Assembly: GCA_963971305.1 (NCBI GenBank)
Contig: OZ020307.1
Span: forward strand, 2,245,501-2,309,500
Direction: 5' to 3'
Source of the DNA: Arcuatula senhousia
Taxonomy: Eukaryota; Mollusca; Bivalvia; Mytilida; Mytilidae
DNA: 64,000 nt
Position 1 is the stretch's first letter; the number at the start of each line of letters is the position of its first letter. The notes under the pieces were generated by a model, which was not told the origin of the DNA, ran no database searches, and saw only the letters and a program-made list of their open reading frames with translations. Made by a program: the position numbers and the translations under genes. Positions 44,040 to 54,973 of the stretch are shown here, one piece after another.

Positions 44040-44420
44040 CACTCCTAGGAACACGCGAATCGATCCAGGTAATTTTTACTAACACTTTATATGGGCGAAT
44101 AGAGTCTAAAGATTTTTACTAAGATGTTAAGGATTTTTCATAACCCTAATTTTATGTCGTATGGAAAGCCGTAGTGGATCTCCACATTAACAATTTATTT
44201 ACAATTGGTGTCAATGGGGAAATGTTTAAGGTCCATGAGAACGACAATACCATAATTTGACTAACGTACAATTTATATTTCGAACGAGCGCAGCCTTAAT
44301 GATTTTTAAGAAAAGTTATTTCATTCGATTTGCTTTGATAAGTATAAAGTTAATGTATGAGAAATCTTTTGTGGAGTTTAGTAAAAAATACCTGGATCGA
44401 TTTGCGTGTTCCTAGGAGTG
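44040..44420. mobile_element. 381-bp MITE, TIR CACTCCTAGGAACACGC, likely 5-bp target duplication
   Basis: The left end CACTCCTAGGAACACGCGAA continues TCGATCCAGGTA. The right end is its reverse complement with one or two changes (TACCTGGATCGATTTGCGTG, TTCCTAGGAGTG). GTAAT precedes the left end and follows the right end. The flanks are themselves a short GTAATAGAAGAAATAGAAT repeat, so the duplication length is uncertain. No coding frame. Confidence 0.8.
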
Positions 44421-44464
44421 GTAATAGAAGAAATAGAATATTGATACTACCTGTAATAGAAGAT

Positions 44465-44805
44465 GACGCGCGTTTCGCCTATTCAAGACTCATCAGAGGC
44501 GATCTACCAAATATTGAAAAAGCCAAAAACTAAGTGATTATGAAGAGCACCAAAAATACCGAACTGGGGAACCAAATTATAACTTAGATGTCTGGGGTAG
44601 GAAAAACCTTATGGTTTAGACAACTCTGAAATTTAAACGGATAATTTAGCTTTGATGTGTTCTCCAACACAAACTTGTTGATGCCGGCGCAGGCTAACCT
44701 CGAAAAATTAAAACTCCACAAGCAGCGCTAACTTTCACGGGTATTTAAGTATCAAAAGAACAACAACGTTCCAGACATAAGCTTCGCCTGACGCGCGTTA
44801 TTTAC
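44465..44805 (-). repeat. Diverged single full copy of the 358-bp unit
   Basis: On the minus strand it follows the whole array unit in circular order, starting and ending in the GACGCGCG/ACGCGCGTC region. It contains diverged versions of GTCTGGAAC-TTGTTGT, GTTAGC-CTGCT-GTGGAGTTT, the TTGGAGAA-ACATCAAAGC block and GGTTCCCCAGTT. It shows that the family also exists outside the array. Confidence 0.85.
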
Positions 44806-45760
44806 TTGTATTGCAGAATTTTTCATCAATTCTTTTGAATAGTTTAAAATTTACATTCTAGAGTAACAACAATCAAATTATTTATTAAGTTTGGATTTTT
44901 TGCATGTAAACAGAACTGAAAGAGGTTTAGTGGTACATCTGAGTGTCCGAACAATAAAGCGTCGCTTGCATGGATTGTTATGTAATTTCAGAATCAAATA
45001 CAATAATAGAACGTCATTACTCTTTTCGCAAACAGAAAGGCCAAAGGAAAAATGACAGAATTATAATCGTTTATTCCTTGGACGGTTTTGTTGCTAATTC
45101 AGTCAATACTATATTGAATATGTTATCCCTAATAAATCTAAATTAAACAGTTTATTAGTATGACTAGAATATTCTACAACCATATAAAGCCATGAGAAAA
45201 TTTGTCATTGAGAATAATTTTTTGTAGCTGTTGTTAAAAATAAAAGTAATTTCATTTTTTTTAAGGAGTGGTCAACTCGTTCCAACGATTTGTTATCTTT
45301 TTTACAAAATCAACCTAATAAAATGAGAAAAAATTCTCTAAAATAAACCATGTTATTCGTGTCGCTAGGACATGTGTCCGCCATAGATAGTATGTATTTC
45401 ATACTTGTGTTTAAATTTTGGGATGAATACCTGTAGTGTAATAGACATATATAATAGTTATAACTGGCTAGTATTTTCTGGGTGTCGGTAGTTATCTTGC
45501 AAAACTACAACCCTTATTTTCGGTCTCTTGTCTCGTATCTTAGGCTTTTTTTACTCTACATTAGAAAAGTTCTTTTTACTTGGCAATGTAACTATTGCAA
45601 AGAGGCGCAAATGGGGCATCCGAGTGTAAAAAGTTCGAAACGGCAAAGACAAAGAACAGCACGCGAAAACAGACACTGTTCCTTGAAATAAAAGATAAGA
45701 ATATATAATTCCTGATTCTTTCATATAAACATTAAAATGACTCTGTACAGGTACATTGTG
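44806..45760. other. Downstream region of gene C
   Basis: No gene. 45600-45665 is a fragment (CAAAGAGGCGCAAATGGGGC, GGCAAAGACAAAGAACAGC) of the repeat family also seen at 30425 (-) and 27140 (+, opposite strand). The remainder is AT-rich and unrecognised. No clear poly(A) signal was identified for gene C. Confidence 0.4.
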
Positions 45761-48700
45761 TTACACCTCCGATGTTAATTCCTCGTTTGAAACCCCGTCT
45801 TTAGGAAATATTAAAACTTGTGTTTTTGGTGTTCCTAACAATCCTTCTTTTAAACTGCCATCTTTAGAGGGATTTATTGTATCTTCTTTAGATGGATGTA
45901 TTGTATCTAATGTGTCTGTGCTATCTGGCGGCCGTCTGTATTTATAATATTTGGCAACAACTATAAACACTAAGAAGTCTATGGCCATTATAATGCTAAT
46001 TAGAAAAAATAAATATTCTGTTTTTCCCTCGTTGATTTCGTCTGGGTACCAAGAATCTACAAGAGAAAAAGTAATAGTTTGTTGAGTCTAAATACAATTG
46101 TAAAGCAGATACCTTATCATCATAATTAACTTTCTATACAGAACATGCTTGTTAACCCATTTTTGTTGATCCTCCTAAAAGGCAATAGTTCTTTAACGGT
46201 ATGATGATTGATTCTTGTTTTTTTTAGCTTCCAAGTATGGCTGACTCCGGTTTTTTTATTATATGCTCACTCTCGTTTCGACTTGAGTTCACGATGCTGA
46301 ATGCAGTTTTGTTGTTATGTGTGTGTTTTTCTGTTTTTTTTTTTTGTTGTTGTTGTTTGTTTCGTTGTGATCTGCCGATTTTGTCTTTGTCTTTCCGGTA
46401 TAATGATGTTTGACTACCCTTTTGGTACACCTCTGCTTCTTTTAAATTGCTATTGTTTTATGGGTTCTTTGTATTACCAATATATTCCACATCTCATTAT
46501 TATCCGTATAGCGAGCAAAAATAAAACAAAAGAAATATAGGAAAATTAATAACTTGATTTGTTAGAAATAAACCTAACCTGGAGGTTGTGATCCAGTCGC
46601 TGCTCTCACTAATCTTAGAATCAGTTCTGACACATAGTTACCAAGCCCTGAACTCATCCAGAACAAACCAGTACATAGGCCTTGCATGAATTCTGGAGCT
46701 TGGGAATAGGCGAATTCTAACCCTGAAACAAACAAAAGAATGGGTTGTAAATAGGCAAACGAAAACAACAACACCAACAGCAACAGAAAAACTTCATATG
46801 AAAATTATTCAAATTTGACAGATACGCGTTTTGTCTGTAGTGATCGAACTTTCAGAAATCTCTCAGTTCTTATAGGAGCCTCAAATAGGATATTATTTAT
46901 TCGATTTTACACCTTGTCATCTGAAATGGTGTTGAAATGTGCTCTTTCGTCATTTATCAGATGACAAACTCTATTTCGCGGACTGCAGAAATAAAAGTTT
47001 GTCGTTCTTCTGTTAATGTTTTGTGAAAATACCGCGTGCCACAATTATCATTAGAGTTACGCAAGTTTTATTTACCTGAGATACTTGCGAAGACCTCACT
47101 AGCTCCAACCAGAGCAAACTGAGGAACTTGTGCCAGAAATGAGATAGTTGAAGCATTAAAGTAATCCCCTGCTAGTTCTTGTCGTATCCCACCGGTCTGC
47201 GCTAAGTCTTTCTTCCTATAGATCTCTAGTATACCCGCTACTGCTACGGATAGAGCGGCTAATACAAAACCAAACCCTAAGTTGAAAATGAGAAACTAGT
47301 AACGTTATTATTTAAAAATGTTTAAACAGGTTGACGAATTTAGTTAATTTCAACAGATTTTCAATAGCAAGGCCAACCCAAAAGTCGTAAACCTGTAGTG
47401 AATAAGTAAATGATTGCTCAGGTCCGCAAGTCCGGAAAATACTTTCTAAAAAGGACCATTGTTTTAAAGGCTGCTGTAGCTGATGACATTTATCTTTTTG
47501 AAATATCCTGCATATTTTAAAATATCTTGCTTCTGTAATAGCACATTTCTTGCCAATACTTAACTGACCTATTCGATGTAGATGTGTTGGATGCATGTTA
47601 CACCTGGCTAGTCCTGGATACACTATTCTGTCCATTATTGGGATTAATATGAGAATAATCAGGGAATTGAACACATTGAGTACTGCGACGGGCATCTTTA
47701 ATTCTCCAATATAAATGTCCATCCTTTCACTTTGAAGAAAAAAGGACGAATTCATCTGCAGAATGAAATAAGAAGAAATAAATAGTAAAATACAGGTATT
47801 TACATGTTTGAATTTTATATTACACTTTAAAAAGATATTCTGTTGCTGCTGGTTAATGGTTAGAACTTACATGAATTATTATATTTTTCATCACAAAATC
47901 AAAAGAAAGAGTATGTCATTTACTCATTATAGTTTTTGAGTTCATCTTTAAGAGTTCATAATAATGCGATCCAACGGACGGACAAAGTGATAACTACTAG
48001 TATAATTCTTCTTCATCCTCTTGCAGAGAACCAATAAGGTCTTTACCTGTGAATACACTGCCCAGTATATGATGATTGTGAGAAAAACAGGAAGTATTCT
48101 AAGGACTGCAATTACACCATCCACAAACTCACTGCTGTATTTCTGGCGAGCTAAGTCAAAGCTCCGACATCTTGTAGAAAAACACACTCCTACGGAATCT
48201 TCTATTATACTACCTGAAACAGTAACTTTATTCTGCTCATTTTCCTCAATTTTCTGTTCTTTTGAATTAAAATCACTCAAATTTCCTTCCTGGCCTTGTA
48301 AATGGTCGATATTTGTCTTATTTGTTGTTTAAGAGTCCCTATCCTTCGTTACTACTGCAACCCTTTGTTATTGTGCCGAATTTGCCGAATATTTTGAACC
48401 ACTCCATATTTCTGTCGAATTTATTGACATATGACGTGTTTTTTTTTCAATAAATAACAAAAAATTTGCCAATAACACAAAACAGAATTAACAATTTATC
48501 AATCCATCCCTTGACCATTGTTTGGCCTTTTCGGACTTGAAGCAATTGAATGTTCCATTGGTACTCGTTGTCCAATATTGCCGGGTGGCGTTTATTAAAG
48601 TAGTTTGCTCACAGGCACTTGTTTCTTGAGAAAAAACAATTTTTTTCTGGAAACTAGTGCCTGTGGGTTTGCTCCTTGTCTTAATTAAGTATATAAAAAT

Positions 48701-51700
48701 GGATAAACTTGCATTTATTTTAAAGAATATGGACAAAATGATCAAATTTGGCAAGAAAAAATATAGGTCCTTGGTTAATTTTCATGGTATAAGCGCTAAA
48801 ACTTTGGCGGGAAAAGGGATCTCTCTAGAGTTTTCATTATTTTACATTGCCGTTGATATATACTTTTTACAAGTTAAATTTGTTAAGAATCATGGCATCT
48901 ATCAATATGGAAACTTTGAGAGATAACTTGATTTTGATTTTTTTTTTGAAAATTACCTAAAAAAAGGTAAAAAATGATGAAATCAAGGGAAAGACCTTTT
49001 TAAATGGCTATGGCGAACTAAAATGCACACGAACATATTGTTTTCTTATCAAATATGGTTTTCTCAGGGTCTTAGCTTTTCAAAAATGTAGGTTTGAGAA
49101 CAAACTTGATCAAGGAAATTTTTGACCCCTCAGAAGAATACATCCTAAAGGATGGTCACTCCTGAACTTTTTTATTTCAGAGATTTCATGATATGTGATG
49201 GAAATAAAAGATAATTGTCCCATTTATTAATTGACTAAAAGAAACTATAGGTCAGTGTGTTCGTATCCAAGATATATATAAAATTTTGCGGGAATTCAGA
49301 CTGCTAGAAAACGTAACTTTAATATTGTGACGTTTTTAAAGGCCTTTTAAAAACCATGAATTTGTATCAAGAATTTCGAGATATTTTCTACAGTTGGGTA
49401 TTAAGATCTATACAATCAGAAAATGTCCTAAAATTAAAGGGTCAGTGTGCAAAAAAAAAATCACCCGTATTCAAAGATTTAGTCTAAAGGAGTTTCGAAA
49501 TTAGGCTGAAACTCTGAAACATGAAGAGTGACCATCCTTAAGTAGTATTCTAGCTAAGAGTCAGGCAGTGGCACACCATTTTTTTTTATAGCTTTTTGAA
49601 TTAGATGATTTCATTTTGATATAAAAACAAATTCTAATAAGTTTTACATTTGAAAATGTGTCAATTGCCTATATAATTTTTGACTGGTTATAAAGAAAAA
49701 AATTTGCGGGAAAATTTTACGGCATTTTTACTTTACAGAGCAACTAAATTTCAGATGATTGTATCGTAGAACGGCAAAATGATGCAAAATAATTCAGAAC
49801 TTTAATAGACTAGAATTTTGTGATATTAAATTTTATCTAATTCAGTGCATCGAAAGTTGGCGTTTTTTTTCCCTTCGTATGCACTTTGCCTGATTCTTAC
49901 GTGGACTGATGCCTCAATCTCCTAAAATCTTCGTTGAAGTATAGACAAATGCTGCTAGTTTATATGAAAGCTCATGAAAATGAACAAGTTCAACAGGATG
50001 CAAACGCTTAAAAGCCAATAACCTTTTATACACATAATACAGTTCTACCAAGCATACAAGAACTCACCACCAGGTTCTGACACTATATAATGCTTTTTAG
50101 CGACGACGAATAAAATGAGTGCGACTATCATGCTTAATAAGGGCACCAGGAAGCCGATCTCAAAACTAATGTTCTGCTGGATATAGGCTACAGCCGAATA
50201 AGCTATCAAGGCACCAGCATTAATAAACCAATAAAACCTACATACAAATAATAAGCATGCATACACATCATAGCAGGTTAATATTACAACTATGCCAGTG
50301 TTAGTTTGTAATACATAGCATTAATAAATATAAAAACAAATCATCAAAGTTTTAAACAATATTACTATCAAAGTATTCAAAAAGGAATCAAAAACATTGT
50401 TACGCTTTTGTCTTAAAAATCATTAGGATATTAACACTTTAAAATTACTTTACACTACATGTCGGTACTTCCTCAAATGTTACAAAACATACCAATTAAA
50501 AAATGTCCGTAAGGCGTCAGGGCCCATCTCATCTATCTGCTGGGCACCGAAGGGGCTGACATTAGCCTTGATACCCCCTGTTCCCAGGGCAATGAAACAT
50601 AAACCTCCAAAATAAAATCCTCGCTTGGTATCCTTAAAAAAAATAATATAAAACTCAACCGATGAAAATTATAACTTGAACGTTAATCTATAAATAAGAA
50701 AACATAAATTGAAAATTAAATCAAAGAGCGAACTGAATATCGAACTGAATGATATAAAATATCGAACTGAATTCTAAGACTTGAAATTAGATGGTGACTT
50801 TGAGAGACTTATGCCAGTTGTATAATGCATTACATGTTAGGAATAAAAAAAGGGTACAAACAGAAACTGCCTACCCATCTGAAACACTTTCAAGAGTTCA
50901 CTGTCGTTACGACATGAGTTCGCGTTGATGATTGGTTTTCAGTTGTGTTGTGCTGTTCTCGTCTGTGGTCATTGGTTTTGTCTGGCCTTTTGAATACCCC
51001 GCCCCTTTGGTATTTCATTAAAGCAGCCCAAGACTTTCATTTAATAATTGACAAAAACACACATCGTAAAGTTAGCAAATGAAATATGTTGCTCTTTCAG
51101 AAACTTTTTCTTACTATACTCAGGCTGTAATCCTTGCCATCAGAATCTTTTCCAAACCATTTACCATAATCAATAGCGGACGCTGGTAACAAGAATAACC
51201 CTAAAAAAGAATAATAACGCAATATGGCTATAACCATTCATGATGGATATGAAGGAAACTAGTATCATTGGAGCATTCCAATGTCGGAAGTCAGAAGGCT
51301 AAGACAAAAACAACATGAGTGAAATCAGTTTATATAGAAGGTTTATGAAGATTCTGATGTAATTTCTTTTATAACTTTTACTTTTCTTACTGATAAAAAG
51401 ATCTCTTCGGATTACTTCAAAAGTAATGTGATCGCAGATTTAAATTTAAATTTTTAAAATAAAAACAGAAAACTTTTTTTTTAAATTTAAATATACAGAA
51501 TCTACACATTGCAATCTTATTATAAATGTAATGATCCGTCATAGCATAGTTAATTGTCCTAAGATTAGAAAACAACTCTAGTATCTATAGTTCGTAGCCA
51601 CTTTCATGTTAGCTTCCAAATTTAACACATAGTTAAATATCATAAATTTATATTCAATTCTTAATTTGGTACGATTTGATCCCAATGGGGGAGGGGGCAT

Positions 51701-54314
51701 ACAAATCAAAATATTAAAATCATTATCTGATCATTAAGATAAAGAAAAACCATGCAGAACTATACAGTTACAAGCTACTACAATCATGAGTACTAGCCCT
51801 GTTTCTAATGCTACATCCGACTATCGCCTAACGACACAAACCTATTATATACAGTAGCCCGGATCCTAAGATTGCATTGTACTTTCCAGATACTGTATCC
51901 GCTATATAACCACCAACCACGGGGATAATGTAAACAGTTCCTACAGATATAAACCACAGTTATAATATGTAAACAGTTCCTACAAATATATACCATAATT
52001 ATTATTTATATGCAAACAGATAACAAAAACTTCAATAAAGTTTTTTAATAATACATGTATTAACAGCATACCAATTGTTTCAGCATCGTTGTACTTTCTT
52101 TAAGCACTGGAACCACGCACTGCGACATTACGATGTTTAAAAATGAGTATTGATGATGTATGAAAATTATGCATCACTTTCAGCTATCAATTCTATTTAT
52201 TAAGAGTTGATCAAGATCTCAACAAAATGCTATGAAATTTCTCGAACAGTACTTTCATCTTGCATGTTATGCCAAATATTTCAACAGGGGACTAATACTG
52301 GCAGTAAAGAAGATCGCACCAACAACAGGTCATAACATATTAAAGATGAAAAGAGAACAAATCAAAAACCTCCTATTAATACACTGGCAGAAATGTCTAT
52401 AAAGTCTGACCTACCTGAGAATACAAGACTGGCTGTTGTTCCGCTGCTGGAACTCATGTCAAGTTTGGAGGTACAATATAAGACTAGATTGGCAACAACA
52501 CTGTAATATGTCAGTCTTTCACATAGCTCACATAGCAGAATGCATATTATAACTAAAAGTTTATTTTTCGTCAATGATATTCCTTTAGATGTCGAATGAT
52601 TCCTGGAGCTACCCAAATCCGACAATGAACTTTGACCCTCACCAAGGAGGGGAGATTTCTCGCCAGAATTATCTGGTGGGCCATTACCTTAATATCAAAT
52701 AGAAGATAAAAATGAAATTAAAATATTAAAAATCCGGTATCAATTAACCAATAAAAATCTTCGGGGAAAAATTAACAACATTATCGTGTATACTATGGGA
52801 AAGTGGTCTCCAACGTACAAATTTGGAACAAGAGGCTCCCATGAGCCTGACTCGCTCACCTGGTCCTGATGTCAACCCTATGAGCTGAATGAGCTGAATG
52901 TTTAAGCAAGAACAAACTTTTCTCTATCTGAGATAGTTTTCATTCTGTAAGCGAAAACCACTATTTTTTCACCTTTAAAGGGCCATAGCCCCTTTAAGGG
53001 ATCATCTACCAATTTCAACCCCATGAAGACTTTTGTTTGTCTCTGTCAACTATCTGTTTTTTGTTCTATGTCCAGAAATGGGTCTTTCGTTGTTAATCTA
53101 GGGATTTGTTTGAATCTTATGACCCCCCTCTTATATACTGTATTTTTAGTCTTGGGCCAATGCAGGACAGCGAGCAGTGACCTCTGTACATGTTGAAGAC
53201 TGCTGGCTGTTTTCCATTGTGATTTTTTAAATTGCCGTTTTTTTAATGTTGGTTGTGTCGCGTACACTTATTCCACATCTCTTTATCGTCTAGTGCCACG
53301 CTTCATGCACGTAAAAGACCCTTTTGTGGACCGCCAATTAGTGCACCCCTTAGGCTAAATTTTCCGTCCCTACCCACCTCTCCCCTTTTCCTGTGGTTCT
53401 TCAACATTTACCGGTCCTTTGTGTCCCACCCCACCCCCATATTTCATTTATCATCATCATCATCATTTCATGTGTATTTTATCATCCTTTTCATGTTAAT
53501 CGCCTGTAAATAACCTATATAGCGTTGCACGGGCGTAAAACACCAACTCACTCACTCACTCACTCTATTTTTTAGAGCTTAATAAGCTGAACATTTAACC
53601 AAGCAACAGCTTTTCTCTATCTGCAATAATTTTCCTTCTATAGGCCAAAAACATGAAACAAACATATTTTAGGGATTGTAACCCCTATAAGGGGCCATCT
53701 GACAACTTCGACCCTATGAAGACTTTTGTAGAGCTAAATGAACTGAACATTTTAGCAAGCAACATATTTTCTCTATCTGCAATAGTTTTCATTCTATAAG
53801 CCAAAAACACTATTGTTTGCTTTTAAGGGACTTTAACCCCTATAAGGGGTCATCTGACAACTTCGACCATATGGAGACTATAGCAGAACTGTTGATGCGG
53901 AGGCAGTAGGGTGGCATCAGATTTAATCTATCTCTTATACTTTTTGATGTACAAGCCAAAAGCAATAGTCTGACCCCCTGGTCTATTTTTAGTAACGGCG
54001 GCCATGTTTTTTGACGGACAACCCTAAGGATCATTCACACCAAGTTTCATAATATTCTATTTATTAGTTTCAGAGGAGAAGAGTTTTGAAAAAAAATATT
54101 ACGGACGACAGACGACGACGACAGACGACGACGGCGGACGCCAAGTGATGGTAATAGCTTCGGTCCAGGTGAGCTAAAAAAGGGGTACATGTACATACGT
54201 TTATTAACGCACATTTAGAAAATGTTTCAATCTTAGGTAAAAATGTCAATTAGTTTAAACGATGTTCAAACTTACTGATTGTAACCATTAAAAATACTAT
54301 TACTTACCAGACAT
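45761..54314 (-). CDS. Gene C: SLC15A4-like lysosomal-type proton-coupled histidine/peptide transporter, complete (589 aa, 11 exons)
   Basis: Exons (- strand): 54314-54308 (ATGTCTG), 52687-52415, 51940-51842, 51200-51115, 50632-50493, 50237-50068, 48213-48047, 47755-47569, 47276-47076, 46722-46579, 46056-45761 (stop). They total 1770 nt with consistent phases. The N-terminus MSGNGPPDNSGEKSPLLGEG carries the acidic dileucine EKSPLL (residues 12-17), the form of lysosomal sorting signal that I recall in vertebrate SLC15A4. ExxER is ELCER at residues 56-60. VVGGYIADTVSGKYNAI and FFNW+FYWFINAGALIAY are the two PTR2 signatures, and EFAYSQAPEFMQG is present. Twelve membrane spans and proton-driven export of histidine or small peptides from endolysosomes are expected from family. 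The C-terminus is about 19 aa longer than that of gene B and rich in S/T/D. The start rests on the 7-nt exon, whose donor GTAAGT and phase fit exactly. Confidence 0.92.
46220..46440 (+). repeat. Interspersed repeat with CTCTTCCGGAGC family 3' part, copy (+)
   Basis: TCTCGTTTCGACTTGAGTTC, ACGATGCTGAATGCAGTTTT, a T-rich GTT block, CGATTTTGTCTTTGTCTTTC and TTTTGGTACACCTCTGCTTC match 42830-43000. It lies in the last intron of gene C, antisense to the gene. Confidence 0.7.
48603..48674. mobile_element. 56-bp hairpin insert flanked by an 8-bp direct repeat
   Basis: GTTTGCTC lies at 48603-48610 and 48667-48674. Between them ACAGGCACTTGTTTC and GAAACTAGTGCCTGT form a 15-bp stem with one mismatch around a loop of about 24 nt. 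The direct repeats look like a target duplication. It lies in the gene C intron between 48213 and 50068. Confidence 0.7.
49135..49551. mobile_element. ~417-bp MITE-like element, TIR around AAGGATGGTCACTC
   Basis: AGAATACATCCTAAAGGATG, GTCACTCCTGAA at the left is mirrored by the reverse complement of GAAGAGTGACCATCCTTAAG, TAGTATTCT at the right: about 30 bp with a one-base gap. No clear target duplication and no coding frame. It lies in a gene C intron. Confidence 0.65.
50870..51030 (+). repeat. Short copy of the CTCTTCCGGAGC-family repeat (+)
   Basis: GAGTTCGCGTTGATGATTGG, GTCATTGGTTTTGTCTGGCC, TTTTGAATACC and CCCCTTTGGTATTTCATT follow the 3' half of the family in order, but shortened. It lies in an intron of gene C. 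Confidence 0.5.
51926..51998 (-). repeat. ~37-bp duplication across the acceptor of exon C2
   Basis: ATAATGTAAACAGTTCCTAC and ATAATATGTAAACAGTTCCT, ACAAATATATACC are two adjacent copies. On the minus strand both contain TGTAGGAACTGTTTACAT, that is the acceptor and first exon bases. The exon that splices in frame starts at 51940. The other is a decoy. Confidence 0.85.
52827..54181 (+). mobile_element. Pearl/Helentron-like element, copy 2, with nested insertion
   Basis: It starts ACAAGAGGCTCCCATGAGCC, followed by CTCACCTGGTCCTGATGTCA. It ends CGGACGCCAAGTGATGGTAA, then GGTCCAGGTGAGCTAAAAAA. It has the same order of internal blocks as copy 1 but fewer tandem units, and is interrupted at about 53200-53575 by two other repeats (GTGGAATAAGTGTACGC family, minus; ACTC-tailed family, plus). 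It lies in intron 1 of gene C, antisense. Confidence 0.7.
53270..53575 (+). repeat. SINE-like dispersed repeat with (ACTC)n tail, copy 2
   Basis: CACGTAAAAGACCCTTTTGT, GGACCGCCAATTAGTGCACC, CTGTGGTTCTTCAACATTTA and the 3' AACACCAACTCACTCACTCA tail are the reverse complement of 24955-25200 in the same order. It is nested in the Pearl-like element, so it inserted later. Confidence 0.75.
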
Positions 54315-54418
54315 AATTTCTAATATTTGATGATATTGTGTGTAGATTTTCCTCTATGTCATTTTTATTCATTCCGTTGTTCATGCAAGATGCTTAAAAA
54401 GAGAAGAGGTTATATATA

Positions 54419-54973
54419 CTGAACAACATAAGAAACGCACCACGTCCATTCATTTCCTTTGACTTAAATGTTTAATAGCAAATACCTCTTATTAATAAAG
54501 TACTCGTCGGAATAATTTGAAATTTCGGCACAGCATGTGTTTGGTCCTTAACACCATTCTCTGCAAATTTCGAAACATTCTGATTTTTCGTTTTAAAATT
54601 TCAAAAAAATGAGTTTTTTAACCCAAAAAATGAAAAACATCACCAATTTTTAGAAAATTTGATGCTTATCCAAAAGTGTAACCCGAAAATGGGGGACAAA
54701 GCTTAAATTTCACAAAAACTGTCCAAACTTTTCAGAAACATGCATTTTTGAATGGATCAATCTTAGACTTTGTTTTTTCGATTTCTTAAATCAAAAGTTC
54801 ATGCCGTAAGCGCACGGGTGTCAATGTCAGATATAATGGCTTGGATTTTTATTGAATTTGGTTTGATTTATCCACTGTGGATTTATCATTGAGTATAAAA
54901 GAACTAATCAAATTTTCAAAATTTTAAAAGAATCCTGGAAGGAAAGAAGTGGTGCGTTATTTGTGTTGCTGAG
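54419..54973. mobile_element. 555-bp MITE-like element, TIR CTGAACAACATAAGAAACGC, TA target
   Basis: The left end CTGAACAACATAAGAAACGC, ACCAC is mirrored at the right by GTGGTGCGTTATTTGTGTTG, CTGAG: about 25 bp with four mismatches. Both ends are set in TATATA runs, so TA duplication is likely (Tc1/mariner type). The interior has AATTTCAAAA-type repeats and no transposase. It lies only about 105 bp upstream of the gene C start codon. Confidence 0.72.

Noticed and set aside
52362..52625. Gene C start at 52625
   Set aside because: That codon is TTG. The frame stays open upstream to an acceptor at 52687, and the 7-nt exon at 54314-54308 supplies an ATG in phase.
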